Assembly (NCBI GenBank): GCA_031772625.1
Contig: CM062808.1
Span: 143,198,605 to 143,262,604 of the forward strand
DNA: 64,000 nucleotides
Direction: 5' to 3'
Source: Pinus tabuliformis
Taxonomy: Eukaryota; Streptophyta; Pinopsida; Pinales; Pinaceae
Shown here: piece after piece, positions 1-12,014 of the stretch
How the letters are laid out: each line of letters begins with the position of its first letter
Position numbering within the stretch: position 1 is the stretch's first letter
Made by a program: the position numbers and the translations under genes
The notes under the pieces: generated by a model
Databases searched by the model: none
Told to the model about the DNA's origin: nothing
What the model saw: only the letters and a program-made list of their open reading frames with translations

Positions 1-475
1 GTCCTCCAACATCACGACCAATACCAAGTAATTCTTCAGTCCAGGCACATACATCACAACTGTCAAGGTGAGAGGAGCTCCATGCTCCCTCTGAAAAGCA
101 ACCATGCCCACTCCTAAAACATTATACCTTCCATCGTCACCCATCTCTATGCGTATCTTGAGGTCTTTCTCCTCCAAGGAACTGAATAAATTTTTATCAC
201 CGATCATGTGGAATGAGGCTCCACTGTCAAGATACTAGACACAACCCATCATTGATGACTCCATGGATGTGATGAGGGTAAAGTCCATTTCGAACTCAGA
301 GGCTAATGCCTCACCTTCCGATCCTTCCGAGGATCCCTTCTTGAACTTCTTCGATGGGAAATTAGTTGCATAATGTCCCATCTTGTGACAATTAAAGCAT
401 CTTACTTTAGAAATGTCACCCTTCTTCTCTCCATGAGAAGAATTCGATTTGAAATGGGAAGCCTTCCCCTTCCCT
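1..475 (-). pseudogene. Copia gag zinc knuckle/protease fragment (duplicate of C1)
   Basis: On the minus strand this encodes the end of a Copia gag, with a CCHC knuckle (CFNCHK.GHYA) near 380-415, and the start of the protease with the DSGAS active-site motif near 223-240. Gag binds RNA in the virus-like particle and the protease would mature the polyprotein. The stretch is cut by the window edge on one side and by the G1 LTR at 476 on the other. It matches 8053-8523 almost exactly. It contains stops and is not functional. Confidence 0.85.
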
Positions 476-1533
476 TGTTGGTCGGATAAATCGATCTTGC
501 AGACAAGGCCGATCTCCCTAGTATCAGAAGATAGTCTAGCAACAAACAGACAAACAAACCTATCTTTCTCTAGACATATGTGATTTATAAGTAAATACTA
601 CAAAGATGTTAAGATCCTACCTTAGATCCAATGCTTGTTCATAGTAGTCATCCTCCAGTCATTCGAAAGAGTTATCTTTGAAGACCTGCAATCACAAACA
701 AGCAAACATTAAATAGCACCTGCATAGCAAATATTATGAATTATTCCTATTATGGTGATCAAGGAATCCATAAAATAAACCATGAATTAATAGCTTATTG
801 AGAAAAACAAATATATTTGTATTAACTTTCAATAGTAGAAAAACCTTACAACCTTTTCAGCCTTGATGTTGAACAAGTTCTTCTTGGGGTCCGAAACAGG
901 AATTTCCTTTACTTTGACAAGTCTTGCACTCTTCCAAATGAGATCCATAGAGGTATGTAATCTCTCCTCATAAAAACTTAAGTAAAGAAGACTAAGTTCC
1001 AATAGCATTTTCCCTCAAAAAATAGTAAGCTTCTAACTCCAAAGTAACCAGCCCAATGCTTCTTTTTATAGTGCAGAGGAGGAGGTTACAGGTCCACCTA
1101 TGAAGGGATAGAATCCTCCTTCAAAGGGATAAGCTCCTCACATCAAGGAGTTAGCTCCTTAAGGTATGGGATACATGAACCTTAAAAGAGCAAACTCGCC
1201 ACCTCAAGATTCCTTCCAGAAGCTTCTAGAAATAACTAAAAGTGAATTTTTCAGAGTATAATCGCACCTTTTTAACTTTTACAGGGGTCCGCACCCTCAA
1301 CACAGAGATAGTGCGGTCAGGTGCGCAGGAGACATGACCATTAGGTGCGGGACCGCAAGTAAGACACAGAGAGAGTGCGGAACGAGAGTTTTACAAACTT
1401 TTGAGAGATTTTCTCTTATTTTCAAGGCTTGATATGAGGAACTAATGTTTTAGACTTACAGAGGAGGAAAGTATGAGTGGTAATGAACTCACATAGATAG
1501 ACAAATGTCAAGGTGACAATAGTCAGTGCAACG
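476..1533 (-). repeat. G1-family Gypsy LTR (3' LTR in minus orientation), duplicate copy
   Basis: The repeat starts TGTTGGTCGG and ends at a mutated terminus (CAACG instead of CAACA). It differs from 8524-9579 at about ten positions and from the G1 5' LTR at 37102-38159 by about 6 %. It is preceded by the target duplication TCCCT at 471-475, as at 8519-8523. Confidence 0.92.
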
Positions 1534-2493
1534 GATTGCCCCCTAAAGTGCGAATTCTGTAATAGATGAAGATGGAGTCTGTCATTTATGAAGAGTGAAG
1601 TAATTTATCATTTCAAGGATCATCCTGTGGACATCCCAGTCGGAACCTGTAAAAACATTCAATGCAAAATATATATATGTAGATATATCATCATTGAGGT
1701 AGGCATTCCATACTCAAATCAAAACTGACTAGAAAACTGACTAAATGTTCTGATACAGGAATGATTTTGTAATACATCAAGAGTATAGACACATATGTAG
1801 ACACAGTATGGACGCAGCCATCTGTTTATGAATAGTCCACTGTATAATGAATAACAAAATTCCTCGCAACATGGATGGTAGAAACTAGATCCAGGATCTT
1901 GATTTCCGCTTCCCGAACTAGTACGATTCTATCCATGTGAATGAATGTGTCGGAGTCGAACATGGTAGAAACCACTTGATTACCAGTCAATGATTAGGAC
2001 TGTTAACAAGTGTGAGAGAAACCACCAGTAATGTCAATGGCTCTCAAAGTACTCAGTACAATCCATGAAATGTGAATAAACGAGCTGAAGTTGTCATAGA
2101 ATCATTCGATCGAAGGTCAATGATGCAACCTATCGTCAAAGGCGAGAAACCTGCCATTAGGGCATGCAAATTTCAAGGTACTAACGATTTCTAGATCAAC
2201 TTCCTAGATAATGAGCTGAAGTTGATAGAAAGTGATCCATCATAAGCAAGCCCACAACATGAAATCATAGATCAAGTTTTGAAGAAATATATGGGCAAGG
2301 ACTAACTCAGGGATGGTCAAAATGGATGACAGATATCTTGCAGATGAATGGTTTGTTTGAATTATTCTCTTGAACACATAACCACACTGCAGATGGCTTG
2401 GTGACAATTGACCCAAAGCTAATACCCAGAAACTGGCTGAAGACTTTTAATGTGGTTTGATTAGTTGTTAGGCAAAGGATTTCCCAACCCAGG
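1534..2493 (-). mobile_element. Copy of G1 3' internal non-coding region
   Basis: This matches 9580-10537. It starts with the polypurine tract (minus strand) next to the LTR and ends with CCAGG, where A1 inserted. I see no conserved coding motif; short ORFs are broken and match nothing I recognise. Confidence 0.8.
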
Positions 2494-3298
2494 TGTAGAG
2501 CTGTAACTAGGGTCTCTCACACCACTAATTATTCCACATTAATAAGTCAATCCGGGAACGTTTTGTTATTGCAAGAAGTAGCTCAATCCGAGGCTATTTG
2601 TCCGAGTAATGCTTAGTAGTACAGGGTTGAGAAGATCAAAGGAAAACAGATGCTAAGCTGTAACTAAACGAATCACACAAAACAGTTAATCAGTCAAGGG
2701 TACGGAAGCAATATCCCATCCCTTTAGAAACTGATTAAAGAAGGGAAATTAGAGCATGGACTTATAGGTCTGGGAGCTAAGCAGCGTATTGCTGAGGCTC
2801 ACTACAGCCTTAGGCCTTCTCTCTCACCAAAGTAACAAAGGCAGGTAAATAAATCAGCGGAAAGTAAAATGGAACAGCAAGAATCAAATGGAATAGCAAT
2901 ATTCAAATGGAACAGCAATATTCAAATGGAACAGCAATATTCAAATGAAACAGCAACCCTTAATGATTTACGAAACAACAACCATCACCTGTATGTACAT
3001 GTTCTATAGCAATCTGAGAGTATTGAATGATACAACTACGTCTCTAAACAGAATGACGCTACTCTCAAATCCCACGAATATTGTTTAACATAAATCCAAT
3101 GACAGTAACATTCATACCAGTACTCTGTTACAGAAATTGCTGAATAAAGATACAATCCCGACCCTGTGTAAATCCAATTATACAGTGCAGAGTCTTTACA
3201 AAGAGAAATCATTCATTCGTTAGACATAACAGAGCATAGCGTATCATAAAAGAATGTATCAGATTGCAAAGTAGATAGGTAAACAAACCACACGCAAA
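2494..3298 (-). repeat. Partial LTR of the A1 Athila family, duplicate copy
   Basis: This corresponds to 10538-11343 and begins TGTAGAGCTG. It carries a run of five ~20-bp units containing GGAACAGCAATATTCA (about 2868-2955). At several sites it agrees with the right A1 LTR (23501-24945) where 10538-11343 differs, so the changes are specific to the 10.5-kb copy. The copy is truncated at the N gap. Confidence 0.9.
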
Positions 3299-3398
3299 NN
3301 NNNNNNNNNNNNNNNNNNNNNNNNNNNNNNNNNNNNNNNNNNNNNNNNNNNNNNNNNNNNNNNNNNNNNNNNNNNNNNNNNNNNNNNNNNNNNNNNNN
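3299..3398. other. Assembly gap of exactly 100 N
   Basis: A run of 100 N, the conventional placeholder for a scaffold gap of unknown size. The gap lies inside A3, whose pol, 3' ORF and 3' LTR are missing. It directly abuts the duplicated block, so order and orientation across it should not be trusted. Confidence 0.97.
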
Positions 3399-4795
3399 AT
3401 TCCAACGATTAAATGACATGTTAGATTTCGTAACTTGTCCTCGTGGTTGCCATTGTCTTCTTTGTGTGAGAAGGTACACTGCTTCAGCTTCTTCTTCAGT
3501 TGGCTGTAGTGCTGCTTTTATTCCTGGCAAAGAAGGGCATTGTTGAGTCTCATGGTCCTTTTAACAGATAGTGCAGATTGGTACCTTTTCCATGGGGCAT
3601 TCCTTAGTGGGTGTTTCCCCTGCATTTAGAGCAGAAAATAGCTAGAGCAGCTTCTGCTTCTGCCTGCTTCTTTTTAACCTGCAAGGTATCAATTTGTGAA
3701 GCAAAAGAGCTTAACATTTCAGTTTAAATTCTTCAAGTAAGTTACCTATTTCAGCCGTGTTGCTCCTCCACTTGCTGATTTCTGGACTCTTGAGTATGTA
3801 CTATCTTTGCTCTTTCGTCTGCTTGCTGCTCCTCTCGTATATCTTTTACAGAGATTGATAATCTCATCATAGGATTCCTTAGATATGTCTCCTTTTCCAA
3901 GCATATTCAACATATCTAAACAATCATCTCGTACCCCTTTTAGCAAAATTGACTTGAGATATCCTTACTCATATCAGGATGATCAGATCGCTGTAAGTTT
4001 TATTGTAGCCTTTCCACGAAGTCCTCCAGACTTTCGTCTTCCTTCTGAGTCATCTTGAATAATTCCTCCTTCCTTTCTCTTGTTCGAAAATAATCTTGGT
4101 ATTTAGCCAAACATTTCTCCTTCATATGGTCCCATGTTGTAATCACATGAGCTCCCAAGCTCATGAACCATCTTAATGTGTTCCTTTTAATGTAGCTGGA
4201 AACAACTTTAATTTTTGAGCAGAATTTAACATAGTCATAGCTTCTACATAGTATATCAAATTTAAAAAGAAACTCATCAGGATCTTCTGTGGATAACCAT
4301 GGAAATTGGGTAATGCTGGTGAAAGTGGGATATTCTTCATAGGAGTTGCTCCTTAGGGAGATCTCCAATGGGGAATTCCAGGGTGGAGAGAGAATTTTCT
4401 CCCTTCCCTCTATTCTACGACCTCCACCGAAAAGTCCTTCATTGTTATCCTCCATTGGTTGTTTTCCTGATGCGCTTGCTCGGTCTTCGGAATTTTCTGT
4501 TGGGATTTCAATGTCCTGCACTGGTTCTCACCTTAACTTCCTCTATCGGTTCTTCTACTGGTCGTTCATCTTCTTCCACCAATTCCTCAGTATATTCTAA
4601 TGATTCTATAACCCTCTCTGGCCCCACTACTTCCTCTGTCTGAAAATCTGTCTGGGAAGAGTGTTGGGTCTGTGGCCTCCGAGAGCTTAACCTCTGCGAT
4701 GTCTCAGCTTTTGAAATAATATCGTCAATAAAAGTTTTTCTTCCTCCTCCTTTGCCTTTGCCGCCTGAATGGTTAACCTTCTTGCGTCCTTTCAT
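3399..4795 (-). pseudogene. A3 Athila-like gag, broken (partial)
   Basis: The minus strand encodes the N-terminal half of an Athila-type gag very close to A2. It starts MKGRKK at 4795, followed by a basic GGRKTFIDDI segment, acidic E/P repeats, and the retrotransposon gag core (TEDPDEFLF.FDILCRSYDY, then RWFMSLGAHVITTWDHMKEK) at about 4300-4080. Two CCHC-like knuckles lie near 3640-3530, then PGIKAALQPTEEEAEAVYLL. Gag forms the virus-like particle. At least one frameshift near 4510-4520 and several stops break it. The rest of the element is lost in the N gap. Confidence 0.88.
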
Positions 4796-4848
4796 GCATC
4801 CTGCATTTCTAAAGAAAAATGTTAATGCCTTAAAATCTTCAGTCGCCT

Positions 4849-4866
4849 TCCCCGGCAACGGCGCCA
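4849..4866 (-). other. A3 primer binding site (tRNA-Asp)
   Basis: The minus strand reads TGGCGCCGTTGCCGGGGA, fully complementary to the 3' end of plant tRNA-Asp including CCA. It lies three bases inside the LTR boundary at 4870. It would prime minus-strand DNA synthesis of A3. Confidence 0.9.
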
Positions 4867-4869
4867 AAA

Positions 4870-6112
4870 TGTGGTCACTTTAATTGTTTAATAATAAAAC
4901 AGTCGAGTGCCACATTAATTATCAACCTGGGAAAGTCTGATTATTCAAAGATGATACGTACTGTATGTATCAATCTTAATGGTATTAAAAACTGTAGTAT
5001 AAACAGTCTACTATTTATGAAATCCCTACTTTGTGTTACAGCAGCTACAGTAGTTACAGCCTATTGCAAAGAATGAAATAAGAACAAAATAACTTAAAGG
5101 AAACAAATCTGCAAAAGGAAGTGATGGTTGTCCTACAACAAAGGATCAGGACCTATCCTCAGAGTAAGGTAAGGACTTTCAGCACCTACCTCTGTTGTCC
5201 AGTTCATACACATACACTCTGTGAATCCTAATCACGGTGAGGCACTCATATGCAACATCAATCAGCTAAAAGGAAAATAGAGTTTCAACAAAAGTAAATA
5301 TCATTAGAAGCAGTAACTGTAATATAAACAGAAATCACACGCACACCAACAACAGAAAGAAGATGGGTGAATCTTGTGATGAAGGTGGGCCTGTCCTTCT
5401 CACAAGATTCCCCAGAATACAAGAATTAAAATAAAATACTCAGAACAGAATTGTATTCATCTGCCATAAACCATATTACAAAAAGAAATTCAATTTCATC
5501 CCTTCACTACAAGTTCTGTGTTACAATATGTTTTCCTCTTCTCTCCCCCTCTCTAATGTAGATGTCTCCTCTTTATAGAGGAGACATCTATTACAACAGA
5601 TTTTCATACATTCAGATTCAACACCTTTTGTGCCAAAAATAATAAATTCAGTTCTTGATAACAAAATATTGTTACAGCCATGAGGATCATGATCATTAAA
5701 CCAATATAGTAATCGGTCAGACTCCTTCGCTAATGCAGATTTGTTACGTAAATCCCAACTGTTCCTCAAAGTGTGTGTGTTGTTCGTGCAATTTCAGCGT
5801 CGAGGTTCATGCTATTCTTTATGTTTCAGCTTCACAGTTTGCGCTGTTTCCGCTGTTTCAGCAACGGCAAATGTGATCCTGCCAGTTAGGAAGTTTCAAC
5901 AATTAGTCAACACTTTAATCAAGTTCAGGGAATAATTATAAAGATAGCATGATTACGTGTTGATAATTTAAACATGTAGAAATGAGGAAAGTTATTCTGT
6001 ACCTTTTGGAGTGATTAAGCCAAAAATTAGCAAAGGCTTTCACTTAAGGGTTGAAGAGGGTAATACAATGGCAAAATATACAGTCAAAAATAGACAAAAT
6101 GGGAACCTAACA
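4870..6112 (-). repeat. A3 5' LTR (Athila-like)
   Basis: On the minus strand this starts TGTTAGGTTCCCATTTTG (6112) and ends at the primer site (4870), about 1,243 bp. It is homologous to the A2 LTR, which starts TGTTAGGACTCCAATATG. It carries the GCTGAAACAGC motif (about 5840-5866) and the TATA palindrome at 5559-5590. It is inserted into the reverse transcriptase of C1. The five bases to its right, AGGTC (6113-6117), should be the target duplication, but the partner lies beyond the gap. Confidence 0.88.
5559..5590 (-). promoter_or_regulatory. TATA box inside a perfect palindrome (A3 LTR)
   Basis: Two 14-base arms (TAGATGTCTCCTCT and its complement) flank a 4-base centre. On the minus strand the centre reads CTCTATAAAGAG, a good TATA box. 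The A2 LTRs keep the same palindrome in the same place, which suggests it marks the LTR promoter. Confidence 0.65.
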
Positions 6113-8523
6113 AGGTCCTCCTTGCAAGACATGATCAACTGATCATCACCAGTCAATATGAGATCATCAACATAAAGTACGATGATCAACAACTTACCTT
6201 TCACGACGATGTGGTATAGGTTCGCATCTGCTTCACTCTTTGTGAAGCCCAACCCGGTGAAGTAGTTGTCTATCCTAGTGTACCAAGAATGAGGTGCTTG
6301 CTTCAGCCTGTACAACCTCTCTTGAGTTGGCAACATGCGACTCATGATCGAAGGTCTCAAAACATTTTGGCTACTCTATGTACACCTCTTCTCAATCTGG
6401 CCATTGAGGAATGTAGTCTTCACATCCATCTTATGGATCTTCCTGTGCTGATAGTGCCAATATAGATCTGATAGATGAGTGCCTTGTGACAAGAGCAAAA
6501 GTCTCATCATAGTTAATCCCTCGACCTATGAAAAGCCACGGGCAAAAGATCTTGCCTTATGCTTCTCCACACTACCATCAGCAGCTTGCTTTACCTTGTA
6601 AATCCAATGGGAACTCACAATTGACTTGTTCTTCAATCTCGGAAACACGTCCCAAACACTGTTACGAACTATGGAGTCACACTCCTCCACCATAGCATCA
6701 ACCCAAATCGCCTGTTGCACTGCTTCCTCAAAGGAATATGGCTCGATCTCAACACATTCCCCAGCAAGGGCCATGTAGCTAGTGTACCTCTCAGGTGACC
6801 TCCTCTGTCTGCACTGGGAAGATGGTGCTCCCACATTCTCCCTTTCATCCTCCAACAATTTGTTAGCTTCTCTTGTGCAGTTCCATCCATCTCTGGAAGA
6901 CTCCGCTCCTGGAACCTCTACATGTGGTTACTTCGCATCAATTTGAGGCTCCTCCTCCTTATGAACCAATAGTTCCTCCATAGCTTGTAGTTGGAGCTCC
7001 CTCTCAAGGGAAACTCGCATAGCCTTCTGCTCATCAAACCTGACATCTCTCTGAACCACTGTCCTCCAACTGGTAGTCAAGTACACCCAATAGTTGTGAG
7101 GTGTATCATTGTGCCCCACAAATATCCCCAACTCTGTTGTCAGCTCAATCTTCTTACGTGCATCCTTTGTCACATTGAAATATAACGATGAGCCAAAGAT
7201 CCTGAAGTGACCCACATCTGGTCTCTTACTAGAGAAAGCTTGCTCTGGTGTCTTCATCCCAAGTATGCGATGCGGGCTTCTATTCTACAAATAGACTGTT
7301 GTGTTGCATGCCTCAGCCCACAAGTGAAGTGGTAGGCCTTGGTCATGCAACATTTCCCGTGCTACCCCTACAATAGTTTTGTTCTTCCTCTCGTCCACCC
7401 CATTCTTCTGTGGGTTATGAGGTGTCGTCAACTCTCATTTAATTCCTTCCACTGCACAGAAGTCCTTAAACTCTTAAGAGACATATTCTTCATCGTTGTC
7501 ACTTCCCAAGGCCTTGATCTTCTTCCCTGACTCCTTCACGACCAAAGCTTTGAACTCACAAAACTTTGTGAAAGTTTGGTCCTTCTTCTGCATGAAATAA
7601 ATCTAGCATTTATGAGAATAGTCATCAATGGAAATCACATAATACCTTTGCTTCATTGATGATTTCATCGAGAATGGTCCACACAAATCAATATGAACTC
7701 ACTCTAAGACAGCCTCTGCTCAACTGTCTCGATCATGTAAGGAAGACTTGGTGTACTTTCCCAAGGTGCAACCTTTTCATGTGTCAACTTGTTGAAGTTT
7801 ACCTTTGGGAAGTCCTGTAGATATTTATTGCATTAACTTCAAAACCCCATGATGCAAATGGCCCAACCACCTGTGCCACAACTCGCCAATGTCTTGGCTT
7901 TGCACCAATTTTTCTTTCGTACTTAAAGATGCACAATCATCTACCTCTAGTTTATAGATATTCTTCTCCTAAATCCCTATCCGCTTGGTTTGATTCGTGG
8001 CTATGTGTCTTAGGAACGCCTTTCCTTTATTGAAGACAACATTGTAGCCTTTGTCCTCCAACATCACGACCAATACCAAGTAATTCTTCAGTCCAGGCAC
8101 ATACATCACAACTGTCAAGGTGAGAGGAGCTCCATGCTCCCTCTGAAAAGCAACCATGCCACTCTGAAACATGATACCTTCCATCGTCACCCATCTCTAT
8201 GCATATCTTGAGGTCTTTCTCCTCCAAGGAACTGAATAAATTTTTATCACCGATCATGTGGAATGAGGCTCCACTGTCAAGATACTAGACACAACCCATC
8301 ATTGATGACTCCATGGATGTGATGAGGGTAAGTCCATTTCGAACTCAGAGGCTAATGCCTCACCTTCCGATCCTTCCGAGGTCCCTTCTTGAACTTCTTC
8401 GATGGGAAATTAGTTGCATAATGTCCCATCTTGTGACAATTAAAGCATCTTACTTTAGAAATGTCACCCTTCTTCTCTCCATGAGAAGAATTCGATTTGA
8501 AATGGGAAGCCTTCCCCTTCCCT
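6113..8523 (-). pseudogene. C1 Copia gag end and pol (PR-INT-RT), degenerate
   Basis: Reading leftwards on the minus strand: gag basic tail and CCHC knuckle (CFNCHKMGHYA, about 8460-8415); protease with DSGAS near 8267-8281; the GAG-pre-integrase segment (LWHRWLGHLHHG); integrase core pieces (VHIDLCGPF, then TTPHNPQKNGV.ER); the linker KTPEQAF; then reverse transcriptase (SHWIYKVKQAADGSVEKHKAR, LYRLKQAPHSWY, and YVDDLILTG at about 6150-6180). These would copy and integrate the element. It carries many stops and frameshifts. It is cut at the left by A3 inside RT and at the right by G1 inside gag, where 38165-38862 supplies the missing N-terminus. RNase H and the 3' LTR are not seen. Confidence 0.88.
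8519..8523. other. G1 left target-site duplication TCCCT
   Basis: TCCCT here and at 38160-38164 flank the outer ends of the two G1 LTRs. Joining across them restores the Copia gag reading from 38165 into 8518. This proves that 8524-38159 is one insertion with younger insertions inside it. Confidence 0.93.
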
Positions 8524-9579
8524 TGTTGGTCGGATAAATCGATCTTGCAGACAAGGCCGATCTCCCTAGTATCAGAAGATAGTCTAGCAACAAACAGACA
8601 AACAAACCTATCTTTCTCTAGACATATGTGATTTATAAGTAAATACTACAAAGATGTTAAGATCCTACCTTAGATCCAATGCTTGTTCATAGTAGTCATC
8701 CTCCAGTCATTCGAAAGAGTTATCTTTGAAGACCTGCAATCACAAACAAGCAAACATTAAATAGCACCTGCATAGGAAATATTATGAATTATTCCTATTA
8801 TGGTGATCAAGGAATCCATAAAATAAACCATGAATTAATAGCTTATTGAGAAAAACAAATATATTTGTATTAACTTTCAATAGTAGAAAAACCTTACAAC
8901 CTTTTCAGCCTTGATGTTGACAAGTTCTTCTTGGGGTCCGAAACAGGAATTTCCTTTACTTTGACAAGTCTTGCACTCTTCCAAATGAGATCCATAGAGG
9001 TATGTAATCTCTCCTCATAAAAACTTAAGTAAAGAAGACTAAGTTCCAATAGCATTTTCCTCAAAAAATAGTAAGCTTCTAACTCCAAACTAACCAGCCC
9101 AATGCTTCTTTTTATAGTGCAGAGGAGGAGGTTACAGGTCCACCTATGAAGGGATAGAATCCTCCTTCAAAGGGATAAGCTCCTCACATCAAGGAGTTAG
9201 CTCCTTAAGGTATGGGATACATGAACCTTAAAAGAGCAAACTCGCCACCTCAAGATTCCTTCCAGAAGCTTCTAGAAATAACTAAAAGTGAATTTTTCAG
9301 AGTATAATCGCGCCTTTTTAACTTTTACAGGGGTCCACTCCCTCAACACAGAGATAGTGCGGTCAGGTGCGCAGGAGACATGACCATTAGGTGCAGGACC
9401 ACAAGTAAGACACAGAGAGAGTGCGGAACGAGAGTTTTACAAACTTTTGAGAGATTTTCTCTTATTTTCAAGGCTTGATATGAGGAACTGATGTTTTAGA
9501 CTTACAGAGGAGGAAAGTATGAGTGGTAATGAACTCACATAGATAGACAAATGTCAAGGTGACAATAGTCAGTGCAACG
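8524..9579 (-). repeat. G1 3' LTR
   Basis: This LTR is 1,056 bp, TGTTGGTCGG to CAACG; the last base of the CA end is mutated. The TATA box on the minus strand (TATAAAAAG) lies at about 9108-9116. It is about 6 % diverged from 37102-38159 and about 1 % from 476-1533. Confidence 0.93.
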
Positions 9580-10537
9580 GATTGCCCCCTAAAGTGCGAA
9601 TTCTGTAATAGATGAAGATGGAGTCTGTCATTTATGAAGAGTGAAGTAATTTATCATTTCAAGGATCATCTTGTGGACATCCCAGTCGGAACCTGTAAAA
9701 ACATTCAATGCAAAATATATATATGTAGATATATCATCATTGAGGTAGGCATTCCCATACTCAAATCAAAACTGACTAGAAAACTGACTAAATTGTTCTG
9801 ATACAGGAATGATTTTGTAATACATCAAGAGTATAGACATATGTAGACACAGTATGGATGCAACCATCTGTTTATGAATAGTCCACTGTATAATGAATAA
9901 CAAAATTCCTCGCAACATGAATGGTAGAAACTAGATCCAGGATCTTGATTTCCGCTTCCCGAACTAGTATGATTCTATCCATGTGAATGAATGTGTCGGA
10001 GTCGAACATGGTAGAAACCACTTGATTACCAGTCAATGATTAGGACTGTTAACAAGTGTGAGAGAAACCACCTGTAATGTCAATGGCTCTCAAAGTACTC
10101 AGTACAATCCATGAAATGTGAATAAACGAGCTGAAGTTGTCATAGAATCATTCGATCGAAGGTCAATGATGCAACCTATCGTCAAAGGCGAGAAACCTGC
10201 CATTAGGGCATGCAAATTTCAAGGTACTAACGATTTCTAGATCAACTTCCTAGATAATGAGCTGAAGTTGATAGAAAGTGATCCATCATAAGCAGCCCAC
10301 AACATGAAATCATAGATCAAGTTTTGAATAAATATATTGGCAAGGACTAACTCAGGGATGGTCAAAATGGATGACAGATATCTTGCAGATGAATGGTTTG
10401 TTTGAATTATTCTCTTGAACACATAACCACACTGCAGATGGCTTGGTGACAATTGACCCAAAGCTAATACCAGAAACTGGCTGAAGACTTTTAATGTGGT
10501 TTGATTAGTTGTTAGGCAAAGGATTTCCCAACCCAGG
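9580..10537 (-). mobile_element. G1 3' internal region with polypurine tract
   Basis: It begins at the LTR with the tract TTTAGGGGGCAATC (minus strand, 9580-9593), the plus-strand DNA primer. The remaining ~950 bp shows no conserved domain. A 74-codon frame at 10237-10461 has no family resemblance I can name. It ends with CCAGG (10533-10537), the A1 target duplication, and continues at 24951. Confidence 0.75.
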
Positions 10538-11993
10538 TGTAGAGCTGTAACTAGGGTCTCTCACACCACTAATTATTCCACATTAATAAGTCAATCCGGG
10601 AACGTTTTGTTATTGCAAGAAGTAGCTCAATCCGAGGCTATTTGTCCGAGTAATGCTTAGTAGTACAGGGTTGAGAAGATCAAAGGAAAACAGATGCTAA
10701 GTTGTAACTAAACGAATCACACAAAACAGTTAATCAGTCAAGGGTACGGAAGCAATATCACATCCCTTTAGAAACTGATTAAAGAAGGGAAATTAGAGCA
10801 TAGACTTATAGGTCTGGGAGCTAAGCAGCGTATTGCTGAGGCTCACTACAGCCTTAGGCCTTCTCTCTCACCAAAGTAACAAAGGCAGGTAAATAAATCA
10901 GCGGAAAGTAAAATGGAACAGCAAGAATCAAATGGAATAGCAATATTCAAATGGAACAGAAATATTCAAATGGAACAACAATATTCAAATGAAACAGCAA
11001 CCCTTAATGATTTACGAAACAACAACCATCACCTGTATGTACATGTTCTATAGCAATCTGAGAGTATTGAATGATACAACTACGTCTCTAAACAGAATGA
11101 AGCTACTCTCAAATCCCACGAATATTGTTTAACATAAATCCAATGACAGTAACATTCATACCAGTACTCTGTTACAGAAATGGCTGAATAAAGATACAAT
11201 CCGACCCTGTGTAAATCCAATTATACAGTGCAGAGTCTTTACAAAGAGAAATCATTCATTCGTTAGACATAACAGAGCATAGCGTATCATATAAAGCATG
11301 TATCAGATTGCAAAGTAATAAAGGTAAACAAACCACACGCAAATCACCGTATAATGATACAAAAGCAAGTGTCCTTCGGAGCCGGGCCCTTAGCTGCCAA
11401 TGGTACACTGCCTTAGATTACTCCAGACGCAGAGACGGAATCAACACCAAGTCTTTTATATTAATCGCATTCACAAAAGTATAACAAAATCAGGTCTCAG
11501 TGAGACTCAATGATTAAAGTTTGTTCTGGAACTGTAAAATTACAAAAACAATCCTCCTTCTGCTTAATGATGCTGCACCATTATATAAAATAAATGACGG
11601 AGATATCTAGGTAATCAAAGATAAGTAAAGTAGCGATCCCTCAGGATCTTCGCTAACAGTTCAATTCTTCATGCGTTCATCGAGCCGGTACTCCGCATTC
11701 TTTTCCTCACTACTCGATTTCGATTTTGCTTGATCGTGTCCGCATCCGGTTCCCTACTGGAGGAACAGCAGTTATTTTTCCTCTGCTTTTCGCTTTTGTG
11801 CGGGAACTCCTTGCTTGCACGTCTTCCTGCATAGAAAACATCAATTATTAGCACTTGAGCTTCCTTTGTCTATTTTTGCACATTTTATCAAAATCCTTTA
11901 TCTTCTTTGAATTCCTAATGCAGAAAAGGTTACAATTATTATTGAAAAACCACTAGATTGCTTGTTAAAAGCATACCTTCCAGGTGCTCCACA
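10538..11993 (-). repeat. A1 3' LTR
   Basis: 1,456 bp, TGTAGAGCTG to CTCCACA. It holds five ~20-bp units with GGAACAGCAATATTCA (about 10912-11000); the right LTR has four. A TATA-like TATATAA (minus) lies at about 11581-11587. Compared with the right LTR it lacks the 15-bp inverted insertion near 24585. Confidence 0.93.
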
Positions 11994-12006
11994 CACCCCT
12001 CTGCTT
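11994..12006 (-). other. A1 polypurine tract
   Basis: The minus strand reads AAGCAGAGGGGTG immediately before the 3' LTR. This is the RNase H-resistant primer for plus-strand DNA synthesis. Confidence 0.75.
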
Positions 12007-12014
12007 ACCCTGTT

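Larger units (their letters stand above)
1..3298. repeat. Near-identical copy of 8053-11343 (segmental duplicate or haplotig)
   Basis: The block aligns base for base with 8053-11343 at about 99 % identity by eye. It contains, in the same order, a C1 Copia fragment, the G1 LTR, the G1 3' internal DNA and the start of the A1 LTR. Both nested boundaries, with target duplications TCCCT (471-475) and CCAGG (2489-2493), are shared. The two copies therefore cannot be independent insertions. The copy stops exactly at the N gap. It is either a genuine recent duplication or an alternative haplotype or contig wrongly joined here. Confidence 0.95.
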
